From: an uncultured Clostridia bacterium
GTDB taxonomy: Bacteria > Bacillota > Clostridia > Oscillospirales > CAG-272
DNA length: 15,011 bases
Direction: 5' to 3'
Assembly (NCBI GenBank): GCA_945949385.1
Contig: CAMFEL010000033.1
Location: 1-15,011, forward strand
Shown here: positions 6,129 through 13,121 of the stretch, in pieces
Position numbering within the stretch: position 1 is the stretch's first letter
How the letters are laid out: each line of letters starts with the position of its first letter
Notes under the pieces: generated by a model
What the model was told of the DNA's origin: nothing
Database searches by the model: none
What the model saw: the letters and a program-made list of their open reading frames with translations, nothing else
Program-made: the position numbers and the translations under genes

Positions 6129-8399
6129 TCAAAGTTTATTCCGCTGAATTTTTCCGCTGGTCGTCTTGGGAAGCTCGTCGCGGAACACCACAAGACGGGG
6201 ATACTTATAGGGAGCGGTGTGAGTTTTCACATAGTCCTGGATTTCCTTTTTCAGCTCTTCCGTAGGCTCCGTGCCCTTTGTAAGTACAATGCTTGCCTTG
6301 ACTATCTGACCGCGCACCTCGTCGGGAGCGGCGGACACTCCGCATTCAAGCACATAGGGAAGCTCCATAATAACGCTTTCTATCTCGAAAGGCCCTATGC
6401 GGTAGCCGGAGGACTTGATAATATCGTCCACACGTCCCACATACCAGTAGTAGCCGTCCTCGTCGCACCATGCGGTGTCGCCCGTATGATATACGCCGCC
6501 GCGCATACATTCGGCAGTCTTGGCGGGTTCCTTGTAATACTCGTTGAACAGTCCCACAGGCATGCCCTTATCAAGGTGTATAACGATCTCGCCGGTTTCA
6601 CCGCAGGGCACACTGTTGCCGTCGGCATCAACGATATCCACATCGTACTGGGGCGAGGGCTTGCCCATAGAGCCGGGTCTTATCTCGGTACCCACAAGGT
6701 TTGCAACGGTCAGGGTGGTCTCCGTCTGACCGAAGCCCTCGGCGATGCTGAGTCCGGTGGCTTCCTTGAACTGTTTGGAGATCTCGGGGTTAAGCGCTTC
6801 TCCGGCGGTAGTCATATGCCTGATTGTGGAGAAATCGTAGCTCTTCAGATCCTCTTTCATCATCATGCGCAGCATAGTGGGAGGAGCGCAGAAAGTGGTA
6901 ATTCCGTACTGTCCCAGAAGCGGCAGTATATCCTTTGCGGAGAAGCGGTCGAAATCGTAAACGAATACGGCGCCCTCGCACATCCACTGTCCGTACAGCT
7001 TGCCCCAGAGGGATTTGCCCCAGCCCGTGTCGGAAATTGTGAAATGAAGTCCGTCGGGCTCGCAGCAATGCCAGTATTTTGCGGTAACGTAGTGTCCCAG
7101 CGCGTATGTATGGCTGTGCTCTACCATTTTAGGCTCTCCGGTAGTTCCGGAGGAGAAGAACATCAGCGCAGCCTCGCTGCCGCAGGAGGTGTCCGCGGTG
7201 CGGGCAAAATGGCTTGAGAAAAGGGAATATTCCGCGTCGAAATCGTGCCAGCCGGGACGGTTTTCGCCCACCATAATCATATTCTTGACGGTAGGACACT
7301 TTGCGGCTGCGGCTGCGGCAATAGCTGCCGTGTCGCCCTTTGACGTGCAAAGCAGAGTGGATACTCCCGCAGACTCAAAGCGGTATATGAAATCCTTCTC
7401 CTGAAGCTGGAAGGTGGCGGGGATAGCCACTGCGCCCAGCTTGTGCAGAGCTATCATGGCAAACCAGAACTGATAATGGCGTCTCAGCACCAGCATTACT
7501 TTATCTCCGCGTCCGATGCCCAAAGACTTGAAGTAATTGGCACATCTTGCAGACTCCTTCTTCATCTCGGAGAAAGTAAAGCGGCGCTCCCTCTTGTCCT
7601 CGTCCAGATAGACCATAGCAAGCTTGTCGGGGTATTTATCCGCAATAGCGTCCACCACATCAAAGCCGAAGTTGAAGCTATCCGTATTCTTAAAGGAAAC
7701 AGACTCAAGGCATCCGTTTTCGTCCTCGACAGCGTCTACGAATTTTTCGCAGAGCAGTTTTGTAACGGGACGGACGGAGACTACGCTGCTGCGCACCTCG
7801 GATTCCTTTGTTTCCTCTCCGGGCAGGACGACGGCGCAGAACACGCAGTCGCTGCCGTCAACAGCTATCATACCGTGAGGAATGGAGGAATTGTAGTATA
7901 TGCTGTCGCCCTCGTGCAGAACCTCTTTGTTTGTACCGACCTGCACCAAAAGGGAGCCGGAAAGCACCAGGTCAAATTCCTGACCGCTGTGCTTTGTAAG
8001 GTGGATAGGCTTGTTCTGCAGCTCGGGGGAATACTCGTAGCGCACCCAATAAGGCTCTGCGATCTTGTGACGGAATTCGGGAGCAAGGTTTGCAATGCTG
8101 ATTCCGTCCTCTTTTGCGGTCTGCTGACCTTTGCCGCGGCGGGTAACGGTGTAGGAGGAAAGGCGAGCGCCGCGTCCCTCCAGAAGATCGGTAAGCTCAA
8201 TCTCAAAAGCGAGGGCGCATTTATGAATAAAGGTAAAGGGGAGATCGACCCGACATGATTCATAATCGCGGTATTTTTCAACAGAAACCTCGGTCTTTTC
8301 CGCCATTTCCTCCTCGGAAAAGCCCATAATCTCGCGCATTTCACGGATTCTGAAGGCTATCTCGTGAAGCTGTGTCATTGCAGATTGTGTACTACTCAT
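6129..8399 (-). CDS. HTH(XRE-like)-cupin-acyl-CoA synthetase fusion, paralogue 2 (Ile T-box unit)
   Basis: This 756-residue protein has the same three modules as the 3490-5772 gene: HTH-like ~10-75, cupin ~136-190 (HSGQEFDLV, SSIPHGM) and AMP-forming synthetase ~240-756. Motifs are FFSSGTTGEPK (414-424), GFGQTETT (555-562), YHTGDTAW (637-644), GRVDDIIKSSGYR (655-667) and Lys750 in TSGKIQRN. The two proteins align along their whole length yet differ widely in the cupin linker and the acyl-binding part, whereas the C-terminal ~100 residues are identical. GGAGG lies 8 bases before the ATG. It is the only gene between its T-box and the next promoter. The Ile-type specifier suggests 2-methylbutyrate as substrate (inference). 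As in its paralogue, the would-be recognition helix (SVEKYRDYESC) carries several acidic residues. No terminator is visible after its stop. Confidence 0.9.
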   Translation of the reverse strand: MSSTQSAMTQLHEIAFRIREMREIMGFSEEEMAEKTEVSVEKYRDYESCRVDLPFTFIHKCALAFEIELTDLLEGRGARLSSYTVTRRGKGQQTAKEDGISIANLAPEFRHKIAEPYWVRYEYSPELQNKPIHLTKHSGQEFDLVLSGSLLVQVGTNKEVLHEGDSIYYNSSIPHGMIAVDGSDCVFCAVVLPGEETKESEVRSSVVSVRPVTKLLCEKFVDAVEDENGCLESVSFKNTDSFNFGFDVVDAIADKYPDKLAMVYLDEDKRERRFTFSEMKKESARCANYFKSLGIGRGDKVMLVLRRHYQFWFAMIALHKLGAVAIPATFQLQEKDFIYRFESAGVSTLLCTSKGDTAAIAAAAAAKCPTVKNMIMVGENRPGWHDFDAEYSLFSSHFARTADTSCGSEAALMFFSSGTTGEPKMVEHSHTYALGHYVTAKYWHCCEPDGLHFTISDTGWGKSLWGKLYGQWMCEGAVFVYDFDRFSAKDILPLLGQYGITTFCAPPTMLRMMMKEDLKSYDFSTIRHMTTAGEALNPEISKQFKEATGLSIAEGFGQTETTLTVANLVGTEIRPGSMGKPSPQYDVDIVDADGNSVPCGETGEIVIHLDKGMPVGLFNEYYKEPAKTAECMRGGVYHTGDTAWCDEDGYYWYVGRVDDIIKSSGYRIGPFEIESVIMELPYVLECGVSAAPDEVRGQIVKASIVLTKGTEPTEELKKEIQDYVKTHTAPYKYPRLVVFRDELPKTTSGKIQRNKL
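6163..6470 (-). repeat. 308-bp perfect direct repeat, copy 2 (with 3524-3831)
   Basis: Second copy of the identical tract, offset by 2,639 bases from the first. It lies in the C-terminal domain of the 756-aa synthetase. At its 5' edge on the plus strand, identity breaks exactly between the codons for the last catalytic-lysine loop and the conserved domain. Confidence 0.95.
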
Positions 8400-8423
8400 T
8401 TGAAAATCCTCCGTTTGGAAAAT

Positions 8424-8458
8424 AAAAAACCCGTCCCAAGAAAAACTCTTGAGACGGG
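8424..8458 (-). terminator. Intrinsic terminator of the Ile-type T-box leader
   Basis: On the minus strand an 11-bp stem (8458-8448 with 8440-8430) and 7-base loop are followed by six T at 8429-8424. It lies between the T-box sequence and the GGAGG ribosome site of the 756-aa synthetase. Confidence 0.88.
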
Positions 8459-8697
8459 AAATTAAACTAAATTACCCGCGGTACCACTCAAATTGCATCT
8501 TTCGATGCCACTCAGGCTCCGACAAGCCGTATGCATTTACGCAGCAATCACGGAAAGAACTAAAGCCCGCAGGCACTCATCCTTTCAGCTCGGAAGTGAT
8601 GGGAATCAAACGTATTCGCTGTCGGGCTCGCACCGTCCCCGACTCTCTGAAAGCTACCCCGTTTTTCCGTCTTCGTCACAGCTTTTGTTTATTCTTT
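8424..8697 (-). promoter_or_regulatory. T-box leader, best specifier AUC (Ile)
   Basis: The T-box GAGTGGTACCGCGGGT is at 8489-8474. Stem I includes TCAGAGAG and a GACGGTGCGAG distal loop. The specifier loop is well bounded: GGGG (8660-8657) pairs with TCCC (8604-8601) above it, and GGAA (8668-8665) with TTCC (8595-8592) below it. The 3' strand of the loop therefore reads ATCAC, giving specifier ATC (8600-8598) followed by A, the usual purine. Uncharged tRNA-Ile would turn on the 756-aa synthetase. The last 80 bases of the antiterminator side (8553-8474) match the Val-type leader (5940-5861) with about six differences, so the two leaders are duplicates. Confidence 0.88.
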
Positions 8698-8703
8698 TTG
8701 ATG

Positions 8704-8732
8704 ATTATAGCACCGCTTTTTCCGCGTGTCAA
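8704..8732 (-). promoter_or_regulatory. Sigma-A type promoter of the Ile-type T-box unit
   Basis: TTGACA at 8732-8727 and TATAAT at 8709-8704 with a 17-base spacer on the minus strand; start near 8697. It begins about ten bases after the terminator that closes the Leu-type unit. Confidence 0.88.
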
Positions 8733-8742
8733 GTAGTTTTTC

Positions 8743-8808
8743 AAAAAAATATAACAAAAACGCGAGTGCGTTATGTTATATGTGTCCTCCCGCCCGGCTG
8801 CGGGCGGG
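8743..8808 (-). terminator. Double hairpin terminator closing the Leu-type T-box unit
   Basis: After the stop at 8837 the minus strand shows first a GC hairpin (8-bp stem, 8808-8801 with 8796-8789). A second hairpin follows, with stem segments 8781-8774/8756-8749 and 8772-8768/8763-8759, ending in a run of T at 8749-8743. The second is a good intrinsic terminator; the first may add strength or protect the 3' end. Confidence 0.78.
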
Positions 8809-8836
8809 TGGACTTTTCAAAAGCTCTGCGAGACGC

Positions 8837-11308
8837 TTATTTTTTAAGTCCCAGAAGCTCCGCGCTTTCCTCGCGCATTTTGTACTTGAGTATTTTCCCC
8901 GCGGCGTTCATGGGGAATTTGTCCGTAAACACGAAATATCTGGGCACCTTGTGAGTAGCCATTCCCGCAACTCCGAAGGCCTTCATTTCCGCCTCGTCGG
9001 CGCTCTTGCCGTCATTGAGAATGACCCATGCGCAAGCCTCCTCGCCGTACTTTTCGTCCGGCACACCGATCACCTGCACATCGCGCACTTTGGGATTTGT
9101 AAGGTAAAACTCCTCAATTTCCCTGGGATATATGTTCTCGCCGCCGCGGATTATCATATCCTTAAGCCGTCCCGTGACCTTATAATAGCCGTCGGGGGTG
9201 CGGCAGCATATATCGCCGGAATGAAGCCAGCCGTCGGCGTCAATAGCCTGTGCGGTGGCGCGGGGCATTTTGTAGTAGCCTTTCATAATATTGAAGCCGC
9301 GAGCCACAAATTCGCCCGCCTCTCCGTCGGGAAGCTCTCTGCCCGTCTCCGGGTCGATTATTTTGCATTCCACCCCGGGGAATGCGCTGCCCACGGTCTC
9401 AACTCTGTGGTCTATATCCTCGTTCACCTCTCCCATGGTACATCCGGGGGAGGCCTCGGTCTGACCGTAAACGGACAGTATCTCCGTCATATTCATTTCC
9501 GCGGCGGCACGGCGCATAAGATCTGCCGGACAGTTGGCGCCTGCCATTATGCCCGTGCGCATATGGGAGAAATCCGTCTTTGCAAAGTCCTCATGGGCAA
9601 ACATGGCGATGAACATGGTAGGTACGCCGTTGAAGCAGGTGATCTTCTCCGCCGTAATGCAGGCAAGGGAGGATTTGGGGGAGAAATAGGGCAGCGGCGA
9701 CAAGGTTCCGCCGTGGGTCATCATGGAGGTCATGGACAGCACCATGCCGAAGCAATGGAACATGGGTACCTGAATCATCATTCTGTCCGCGGTAGACAGA
9801 TCCATTCTGTCTCCGATGATCTTACCGTTGTTTATAATATTGCTGTGAGTCAGCATTACTCCCTTGGGAAATCCCGTAGTGCCGGAGGTATACTGCATAT
9901 TTGCCACATCTCCCGGACGCACCAGAGAAGCGCGCCTGCGCACCTCCTCCCGGGGTATCTCTTCTCCCTTTTCCAGCATCTCTCCCCAGGTGAGACATCC
10001 GGGCATGGAAAAGCCGACGGTGACGATGTTGCGCAGAAACGGCAAACTCTTGGAGTACAGAGGCTCACCCGGCTCCTTTTCGGCAAGCTCGGGGCAAAGT
10101 CTGCGCATAATATCGCCGTAATCCGTATCCTTGCAGTTTTCTATCATCACCAAAGTGTGAGTATCCGACTGACGCAGCAGGTATTCAATTTCGTGTATTT
10201 TATATGCGGTGTTCACCGTAACCAACACGGCTCCGATCTTTACCGCCGCCCAGAAGGACAGAAACCATTCCGGCACATTTGTAGCCCACACAGCCACATG
10301 GTGTCCCGGCTTTACGCCCAATGCGATAAACGCCGCCGCCACCTCGTCCACATCACGCCTGAACTGGGAGTAGGTACGGGTATAGTCAAGAGTGGTGTAG
10401 CGGAAAGCGTACTGGTCGGGGTATTTTTCCGCCATAGTGTCCAGCACCTGAGAAAAGGTCAGATCCACCACATCGTACTGCTTCCACGGGAAGGTGCCGG
10501 TTCCGGCACGGTTACAGTACAGTCTGTCCGCGCCTCTCTCCGTCTTTTCAAGACCGGCCATATAGCTTTGAAAATGGGTGAGCACTATGTCGGGATCGCC
10601 GATCTCGTCGTTCCACGCAACGCAAACATACGATTCGTAGTTCAGGGATACAAGGGCATCCATAAAGTCCGCCACAGGCAATTCTCCCTCTCCTATGAGC
10701 ACATCGGTGTCATCTTTTCTGTCGCCCATACGCACATAGCGGATGTAAGCGCCCAGATTGGTGATAGTGTCCTCCGCGCCCTCGCCTCCGCGAAAATAAG
10801 TCTCTCTCACATTCCAGCAGGCGCCCAGCGCCGCACTTGAGCAACGATTGAACAGTTCTACGGCGCGTTTTGTATCGGCAAAGCGTCCGCAGGTCTCAAA
10901 CAGTATTTCCACATCCTTCTTTTCCGCAAGAGAGGCGGCGGGTGCTATTTTTGCCGCCAGCGCCGCGTCGGAGACGCTGCCGTTCCCGCTGTCGGAAACG
11001 CGCAGGATTATTCTGTCGGCTCCCGAAGAATGAGCCATATCCACATAGCGGCAAAGCAGTTCCGTATCCGTTCTTTCATCGTCGGCATCAAAGGGACAGG
11101 TCAGCGCCGCCAGGGACAGTCCCCTGTTGTAAAGCTTTCTCTTTGCGTCGGATACCACCTCGGGACGAAGAATACTGTCCGCGTGGCGCACCCTTTCTTT
11201 TTCGGCGTCGTATATTTCTATTCCGGCATAGCCGTAATCGTCGGCGTATCTGCACAGAGAAAGAAAGGATGCCAGTTTAACGTTTTCCGTTGAAAAAGTG
11301 AGCTTCAC
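8837..11308 (-). CDS. TIM-barrel (xylose isomerase-like)-acyl-CoA synthetase fusion
   Basis: An 823-residue, two-part protein. Residues ~1-255 resemble the sugar-phosphate isomerase/AP endonuclease 2 TIM barrel (GYAGIEIYDAE, ILFETCGRF, LIGEGELPVADFMDAL). Residues ~283-823 are a FadD/AMP-binding acyl-CoA synthetase: MQYTSGTTGFPKG (471-483), YGQTEAS (614-620), HSGD (697-700), GRLKDMIIRGGENIYP (713-728) and Lys805 in AAGKILK. Barrel metal ligands look partly lost: the usual D-x-x-H is N-V-R-E near 166, and the VHxKD motif is VRMGD near 192. The start is GTG at 11308, overlapping the previous stop by four bases (GTGA), with GAGGAGG upstream; translational coupling is likely. It is the last gene of the Leu-type T-box unit, so isovalerate is the suggested substrate (inference). 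Ligase motifs are intact; the barrel's role is unknown. Confidence 0.88.
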   Translation of the reverse strand: MKLTFSTENVKLASFLSLCRYADDYGYAGIEIYDAEKERVRHADSILRPEVVSDAKRKLYNRGLSLAALTCPFDADDERTDTELLCRYVDMAHSSGADRIILRVSDSGNGSVSDAALAAKIAPAASLAEKKDVEILFETCGRFADTKRAVELFNRCSSAALGACWNVRETYFRGGEGAEDTITNLGAYIRYVRMGDRKDDTDVLIGEGELPVADFMDALVSLNYESYVCVAWNDEIGDPDIVLTHFQSYMAGLEKTERGADRLYCNRAGTGTFPWKQYDVVDLTFSQVLDTMAEKYPDQYAFRYTTLDYTRTYSQFRRDVDEVAAAFIALGVKPGHHVAVWATNVPEWFLSFWAAVKIGAVLVTVNTAYKIHEIEYLLRQSDTHTLVMIENCKDTDYGDIMRRLCPELAEKEPGEPLYSKSLPFLRNIVTVGFSMPGCLTWGEMLEKGEEIPREEVRRRASLVRPGDVANMQYTSGTTGFPKGVMLTHSNIINNGKIIGDRMDLSTADRMMIQVPMFHCFGMVLSMTSMMTHGGTLSPLPYFSPKSSLACITAEKITCFNGVPTMFIAMFAHEDFAKTDFSHMRTGIMAGANCPADLMRRAAAEMNMTEILSVYGQTEASPGCTMGEVNEDIDHRVETVGSAFPGVECKIIDPETGRELPDGEAGEFVARGFNIMKGYYKMPRATAQAIDADGWLHSGDICCRTPDGYYKVTGRLKDMIIRGGENIYPREIEEFYLTNPKVRDVQVIGVPDEKYGEEACAWVILNDGKSADEAEMKAFGVAGMATHKVPRYFVFTDKFPMNAAGKILKYKMREESAELLGLKK

Positions 11309-12699
11309 GCCTGTTCCTCCTCACATATTATCTTGTTGAGAGCGTTGACATACGCCCTGATGCTGGCGCCCACTATGTCGGTGGACAGACCGCTGCCGGA
11401 GAAAAGCTTGCCGGAGCTGCGCAGTCTTACCAGGGCGTCACCCAGAGCTTCCTTGCCCTCGGTTACGGCGCGGATCTGAAAATCGTCCAGCTCATAGTGG
11501 TGTCCCACGCAGGTCTCAATGGCGCGGAAAGCCGCATCGATAGGGCCGTCACCGGAGGCAACGCCGCTTACCTTTTCGCCGTCGCGCACCATTACCACAT
11601 TTGCCATGGCGGTACAGATGTTGCTGCTGTTTATATTGTAGCTTTCAAGGTGATAGGCGGAGGGAGCCTGCATTGCGCTTGAAGCGATAATAGCCTCAAG
11701 CTCCGCGGCGCCCACCGAGCTTTTGCGCTCGCACACGTCCATAAGCACGCTGTAAACTTTTCCGTTGTCCTGAGCGCTTAGCGAGTATCCCAGCTTTTTC
11801 ACCGCATCGCTGACCTGAGCGGCGGTGCTTCCGGAGTGAAGATATATTCCGCCCTCGTCGCTCTGCTCCGCCTTATCGGCTGGAGCGCTGCTCTTGAAAC
11901 CTTTAAGCAGAGAAGAAACGTCGCTGTAAAGCTCTGTCATTTTGAGAGAGGTCTCGACTCCGATACTGTCTGCCCGTGCGCAAAGAGCCGCCGCAAGAGA
12001 CGCGGTATTCAGTACCTTACTTCCGGCTACTGCCGCCTTTACGCCGTCGGCGCCCGCTCCGATTGCGGAAACCGCGCAGGCAACCGCCATATTGATTCCG
12101 TCAGACAGCTTTACATATACGGGGACGCTGCATTCTTCCTTTATATATGCCACCAAAGAAGCTATTTCGGAGGGCAGCGCCGATCCCTCGTCGTCGCTGA
12201 GAGTAACAAAGGAAGCTCCCGCCTCGGTTGCCCGTTTTACTGCTTCCCGGAGGAAAGTCCTGTCGGCGCGGGTAGCGTCCAGAGCCTCAAATTCCACATT
12301 TTTGCATTTTGCGGCGGCGGCAGAACAAAGGCGGGAGATAAAATCGCCCATTTTCGCTTCTTTCATATGATAGCCGTATTCCATAGTCACGGTAGATACG
12401 GGCAGAGAAATCTGCAGGCAAGGGGACGCGGCGCCTTTTACGCATTCCCATGCGGCATCAATGCTCTCTTCACTGCTTCCTGCGGGAATTACCACGGAGG
12501 CGTTTTTGACCATGGAAGACACGGTTTTGTATACGATAGTATCTTCTTTTATATTTCTGATCTCCGCAAGCTCAACGGCGTCAACTCCCACTCCGTCCAT
12601 GCAGGCGGCGATAGCAGTCTTTTCCCTGAAAAGAAGCCGTGCGCCCCGAGTATCGGCAAGTGCCTTCAGCGTGTAGTCAGTTACAGTTACCTTTTTCAT
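11305..12699 (-). CDS. LeuA-like protein: degraded isopropylmalate synthase barrel with intact regulatory domain
   Basis: 464 residues. Residues ~1-255 follow the HMGL-like barrel of 2-isopropylmalate synthase, with VEFEALDATRADRTFL (135-150) well kept. Residues ~330-460 are a strongly conserved LeuA allosteric (leucine-binding) domain: GDGPIDAAF 383-391, ELDDFQIRAVTEG 403-415, STDIV 439-443, IRAYVNALNKI. The catalytic signatures are missing. The DTTLRDGEQ motif reads DYTLKALAD (8-16), so the catalytic Arg and metal Asp are gone, and the HCHND metal site reads KLSDG (197-201). The GxGERAGN motif is also lost (GSKVLNT). It is shorter than typical LeuA (~500). It is first in a unit led by a Leu-type T-box and overlaps the ligase fusion. 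A leucine sensor or scaffold is a reasonable guess; normal LeuA activity looks unlikely. Confidence 0.82.
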   Translation of the reverse strand: MKKVTVTDYTLKALADTRGARLLFREKTAIAACMDGVGVDAVELAEIRNIKEDTIVYKTVSSMVKNASVVIPAGSSEESIDAAWECVKGAASPCLQISLPVSTVTMEYGYHMKEAKMGDFISRLCSAAAAKCKNVEFEALDATRADRTFLREAVKRATEAGASFVTLSDDEGSALPSEIASLVAYIKEECSVPVYVKLSDGINMAVACAVSAIGAGADGVKAAVAGSKVLNTASLAAALCARADSIGVETSLKMTELYSDVSSLLKGFKSSAPADKAEQSDEGGIYLHSGSTAAQVSDAVKKLGYSLSAQDNGKVYSVLMDVCERKSSVGAAELEAIIASSAMQAPSAYHLESYNINSSNICTAMANVVMVRDGEKVSGVASGDGPIDAAFRAIETCVGHHYELDDFQIRAVTEGKEALGDALVRLRSSGKLFSGSGLSTDIVGASIRAYVNALNKIICEEEQA

Positions 12700-12726
12700 T
12701 CCGAAACCTCATTTCTTAAAAAATAG

Positions 12727-12762
12727 AAAACCCCGCAGAGATCTTATCCGATCTCTGCGGGG
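12727..12762 (-). terminator. Intrinsic terminator of the Leu-type T-box leader
   Basis: On the minus strand a perfect 12-bp stem (12762-12751 with 12742-12731) and 8-base loop are followed by TTTT (12730-12727) and further T-rich sequence. It sits between the T-box and the start of the LeuA-like gene. Confidence 0.9.
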
Positions 12763-13000
12763 TGACTTTGATAAATTAAAGCCACGGTACCACCCGCGTT
12801 GCCGCGAAAACACGACCGCTCGCAAGGCTCAGAAAAGCCTCTGATCTGTGACGGGACCACCCGGAACCCCTTACTCGTCAATCTTTCGGGGATCCTGCTC
12901 CGATATGAGACAGCGTCAGGGGATTCATACCGTCTCGCACCTGCCGACGGCTCTCTGAAATGCTTGCCCCGTATGGCTTAATATCATCATCGCATTTGTT
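12727..13000 (-). promoter_or_regulatory. T-box leader, best specifier CUC (Leu)
   Basis: The T-box reads GGGTGGTACCGTGGC at 12795-12781. Stem I has TCAGAGAGCCGTC and a GGCAGGTGCGAGACGG distal region. The lower Stem I helix pairs GATAT (12985-12981) with ATATC (12906-12902), followed by GGAGC. The triplet directly 5' is CTC (12909-12907), followed by A, at the same six-base distance from GAGC as in the other two leaders. Specifier CUC reads tRNA-Leu, matching the LeuA-like first gene. Its antiterminator side differs from the other two leaders, so it is an older or separate T-box. Confidence 0.88.
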
Positions 13001-13006
13001 ACGATG

Positions 13007-13035
13007 ATTATAGCAAAGCGCCGGGAGTTTGTCAA
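13007..13035 (-). promoter_or_regulatory. Sigma-A type promoter of the Leu-type T-box unit
   Basis: TTGACA at 13035-13030 and TATAAT at 13012-13007 with a 17-base spacer on the minus strand; start near 13000. It stands back to back with the plus-strand promoter at 13071, with an A/T-rich stretch of about 35 bases between the two -35 boxes. Confidence 0.88.
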
Positions 13036-13070
13036 GAACAAAACGAAAAAATAAAATTTTTTCAAAACTA

Positions 13071-13099
13071 TTGCAAAATCCCTCTCCCTGTGATAGAAT
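13071..13099 (+). promoter_or_regulatory. Promoter of the riboswitch-decarboxylase unit
   Basis: TTGCAA (13071-13076), a 17-base spacer and TAGAAT (13094-13099) on the plus strand; the start would be near 13106, about 15 bases before the riboswitch. It is slightly weaker than the three T-box promoters. Confidence 0.72.
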
Positions 13100-13121
13100 A
13101 CTTTAGTAATATTTCCGATTC

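Noticed and set aside
3580..7217. Two plus-strand frames (3580-4191 and 6105-7217) sharing an almost identical product segment
   Set aside because: The shared product only reflects the 308-bp identical tract of the two synthetase genes read on the wrong strand.
8601..8603. CCC (Pro) as the specifier of the middle T-box
   Set aside because: These bases pair with GGGG at 8660-8657 in the helix above the specifier loop, and the spacing to GAGC disagrees with the other two leaders; AUC fits both tests.
8726..10840. A 704-codon open frame on the plus strand
   Set aside because: It lies antisense to the TIM-barrel/acyl-CoA ligase gene, which has full catalytic motifs and a ribosome site. The plus-strand product has no recognisable domain; the open frame reflects codon bias.
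11305..12699. Calling this gene a normal 2-isopropylmalate synthase (leuA)
   Set aside because: The catalytic Arg/Asp motif and the HxH metal site are absent, so only the regulatory domain supports the LeuA name.
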